Shown here piece after piece: positions 8,001-8,812 of a stretch of DNA of 8,812 bases. This DNA comes from an uncultured Bacteroidales bacterium. Lineage in GTDB: Bacteria; Bacteroidota; Bacteroidia; Bacteroidales; P3. Numbering within the stretch: position 1 is the first letter of the stretch; every line of letters starts with the position of its first letter. Where the stretch lies: contig CALCUN010000164.1 of assembly GCA_937906975.1 (NCBI GenBank), positions 1-8,812 on the forward strand, read 5' to 3'. A model generated the notes under the pieces. The model did not search any database, was not told where the DNA came from, and saw only the letters and a list, made by a program, of their open reading frames with translations. A program made the translations under genes and the position numbers.

Positions 8001-8303
8001 AAATTGGTCTGTTCCAACAAACTTTACAGAATAAGAAATAGAATGACCATCTCCATCGTATGTACCAGAAAAATCACCTGTAATTATTGCCTTGTTGTCG
8101 TCCAGTGTTCCTAAATCACCTAAGTCAATGTCGGCTGTTTGCTTGTAGCATGCTGACAAATTACTACTAATTGCTAAAAATTGAGCTTTTGTTGAAATTT
8201 GATAAGGGTTGTTTTCTGTTCCATCCCCCACCGAAAATTGTGCGAATGCACTAAAACTAAGCACGATTGTTGCTAAGATTACTAATAATTGTTTCTTTAT
8301 CAT
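5073..8303 (-). CDS. Large secreted T9SS cargo protein with beta-helix, FN3-like domains and sorting tail
   Basis: This 1076-residue protein should be exported by Sec and then by T9SS to the cell surface or medium. A signal peptide covers residues 1-21 (cut at AFA|Q). Residues about 24-310 form a right-handed beta-helix-like region with GLUG-type repeats: IGLICGLL (135), AGLIAGQSLG (171), AGGLVGQL (197) and AGGICGLVAG (247). An Asn-rich linker (about 305-345) follows. Two FN3-like domains lie at about 380-470 and 475-563, with the cysteine pattern (CEPP, PPC, EVCSAD) common in Bacteroidota cargo. Then comes a beta-rich module (570-655) opening with NGNFEQPGTW, and a WAFLGAPF / WTPLSNPYP type module (660-1000). 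The C-terminal T9SS sorting domain (about 1000-1076) shows DLQIEVYNALGQRVF, VSAGAYMIKAF and the Lys-ending KTQKIIIK. No catalytic motif was recognised, so adhesin, matrix or carbohydrate-binding roles are all possible. It has its own promoter and terminator. Confidence 0.93.
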   Translation of the reverse strand: MIKKQLLVILATIVLSFSAFAQFSVGDGTENNPYQISTKAQFLAISSNLSACYKQTADIDLGDLGTLDDNKAIITGDFSGTYDGDGHSISYSVKFVGTDQFSSYGLFKKVSGTIKNLRITSSSAMLTGTAADMNIGLICGLLRSNGVITDCHVTGNINSTVNPGGGSGSDAGLIAGQSLGKIKYSSGTGNVVGVGYAGGLVGQLNDAWGHFDGDNNGEIIGCSFVGSVKAVAPDSSTTNSGDSGSFAGGICGLVAGAGVANPEISLSYANATLEGIAAYGLAYFSTQNDNIYGNDYGSYDDIYVKGEVNGNNIDNQPVNEISNISTINSGNGYNNANDNTVEINSTLNDVVDDTPEANEKIYFSRETGEIILIFGNRITCEPPTGLSLTISDYVSSQGKRYVTFDWDDAEGVTWNYTLFKGDEIIENATTDASAKVFYMQIQQDVDYTFAIHTNCSDDSHSYNVFETFKNPMPPCNTVININAENITSNSATISWNTGNGTNETGRIYEVFVICNDNSTTYTVNTNSINLTNLHTNTLYKVAVREVCSADNLSLAEIIEFKTLNETTNGYYYTVANGNFEQPGTWNRNSVPTGNNEGTITIKHEVVLNSTLTLNGNTTINIDHSNGNKGVLKINQQGQLITTSTTNDVTGIVEILTPIIGQKKWAFLGAPFVTASNDAKEYKLETIMPERGSDIIVSFYEYGNRNDWSADRDVYATYQYVAKTGEGYLGFPFYDGVVSFTSYGDLWDFNLNGGAGGIKEYDATPALYKLNNSDVTITNANSNRWTPLSNPYPAKLSIEKFLSQNSGLIQGNCVYKLANANASDFELVSTGEIKMTEGFFVKLASGVSSIDFRQTQLTDYPAQGNKSQTAEREFVELSLTADNHSSKLYFAHNEQAELGYDIFDADKLFAMTEMTEPYFLTQGIRLVKEEVNALPYYATMNVRSYENKEVSFKANNIPQGIAVSLIDGEETIELNEGVVYTTNVSSGENANRFKVLFSQSVGLNDVEELEVNITNDNRLVNITTSEKDLQIEVYNALGQRVFATKDFNFSLNNVSAGAYMIKAFNNKASKTQKIIIK

Positions 8304-8339
8304 AACAATGTTTTTTTATTTTTTGAATATTTAGTAACC

Positions 8340-8349
8340 TGCAAAATTA
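8340..8349 (-). promoter_or_regulatory. -7 box TAATTTTGCA for the T9SS cargo gene
   Basis: On the minus strand this box lies 36 nt before the cargo ATG at 8303 and fits TAnnTTTG with the GCA extension. The -33 region is T-rich without an exact TTTG. It faces away from the promoter at 8457-8489, so the two genes are divergently transcribed. Confidence 0.55.
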
Positions 8350-8456
8350 CTACTTATTTTCTTAATAAAAGAAAAAAATAAGCATTTTTATTCCCCTTGT
8401 TGAACAATCTTTGCTCCTGCAAGGTTATAGAAAGGTCGTTCAAAAAAATAGAAAAA

Positions 8457-8489
8457 TTTGCTATCTTGTAATTTTTCTGTACTTTTGCA
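8457..8489 (+). promoter_or_regulatory. Complete Bacteroidota promoter for the short exported protein
   Basis: A -33 TTTG (8457-8460) and a -7 TACTTTTGCA (8480-8489) are separated by 19 nt, the usual spacing. The ATG at 8530 follows 40 nt after the box. This is the best-formed promoter in the window. Confidence 0.7.
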
Positions 8490-8529
8490 AATTGGAATTG
8501 TATGGTAACAAAAAAAACACATAATAGAA

Positions 8530-8812
8530 ATGAAAAAGATTGTTTTAGTCGCATTAGCATTATTAAGTACAAATATTCTTTTAGCATTCGCACAAGAACA
8601 AGAAGGTGATTGGCGTATTACTATTGGAGAAGGTTGGTCTAATGGTAAAGAATATAATTCAGATAATTCTTTTAGAATGCTTAGAGGTTCTTCAACAAGC
8701 AACCCAACAACTGAGGCTAATCCTCCTCTTGCACCAGCAACGCTTTTGCTTTTAGGATTAGGTGGAGCAACAGTTGGAACTGCGGTTTGTAGAAATCAAA
8801 AGAGAAGAAAAT
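8530..8812 (+). CDS. Short exported protein with PEP-CTERM-like C-terminal anchor (stop codon cut off by window edge)
   Basis: Ninety-four codons are present. The last base of the window is a T, which could begin a stop codon directly after the basic tail, so the protein is probably complete or nearly so. A signal peptide is clear: MKK, a hydrophobic stretch to residue 20, and a likely cut at AFA|Q (21/22). The mature part is short, hydrophilic and Ser/Asn-rich (DWRITIGEGWSNGKEYN). The C-terminus has three parts: PPLAPA (65-70), a hydrophobic, Gly-rich segment (about 71-87) and RNQKRRK (88-94). This resembles the protein-sorting or anchoring tails of PEP-CTERM, PID-CTERM and LPXTG proteins. 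Which system, if any, handles it is unknown; a plain C-terminal membrane anchor is the alternative. A good promoter precedes it, and it is divergent from the T9SS cargo gene. I recognise no named family. Confidence 0.8.
   Translation, partial: MKKIVLVALALLSTNILLAFAQEQEGDWRITIGEGWSNGKEYNSDNSFRMLRGSSTSNPTTEANPPLAPATLLLLGLGGATVGTAVCRNQKRRK

Noticed and set aside
8354..8702. Two minus-strand open frames of 79 and 104 codons at the right end
   Set aside because: They run opposite the promoter at 8457-8489 and the signal-peptide-bearing gene at 8530, and one also covers the upstream region of the cargo gene. Neither looks like a protein.

Overview
The window looks like an AT-rich genome of the phylum Bacteroidota, most likely a Bacteroidales or close relative. 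Three things point there. Two proteins belong to the type IX secretion system (T9SS), which is confined to this phylum: a T9SS plug-family protein and a large cargo with a T9SS C-terminal sorting domain. The intergenic regions carry the Bacteroidota-type -7 promoter box TAnnTTTG, here extended to TAnnTTTGCA, instead of a sigma-70 box. Shine-Dalgarno sequences are absent or weak, as is usual in this phylum.

Layout. Positions 1-163 hold no convincing gene. 164-2376 (+) is a tight two-gene unit: an M24 Xaa-Pro aminopeptidase-like protein that lacks the usual N-terminal domain, and, 2 bp later, the T9SS plug protein. 2377-2499 is an intergenic region with a 14-bp direct repeat, a 10-bp inverted repeat and a promoter box. 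It precedes a DUF4143-type ATPase (2500-3792, +). Convergent to that is a broken Abi_2/AbiD/AbiF-family HEPN gene (3987-4957, -). It is inactivated by one in-frame TAA and by a frameshift at a run of seven A; removing both on paper gives a complete protein of about 323 residues. Just downstream of it, on the same strand, an orphan promoter box is followed about 80 nt later by a terminator hairpin, which suggests a small RNA of about 86 nt. 5073-8303 (-) encodes a 1076-residue secreted T9SS cargo made of a GLUG-like beta-helix, two FN3-like domains, further beta-rich modules and the sorting tail. A strong hairpin terminator at 5007-5038 separates it from the Abi gene. Divergent from the cargo, with its own well-formed promoter, is a short exported protein (8530 to the window edge) that ends in a PEP-CTERM/LPXTG-like tail: a Pro-rich motif, a hydrophobic stretch and a basic end.

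How the parts fit. The plug protein and the cargo belong to the same export route (Sec across the inner membrane, then T9SS across the outer membrane), although they are in separate transcription units. The 94-residue protein is probably another envelope-targeted product, with a different C-terminal sorting or anchoring signal. The ATPase and the broken Abi_2 gene look like accessory genes inserted between these envelope genes. The item that most deserves follow-up is the Abi_2/HEPN gene with the possible adjacent small RNA. AbiF-type members of this family have been reported as toxins with RNA antitoxins and as likely relatives of the Cas13 ancestor, and this copy looks like a decaying or switched-off example.
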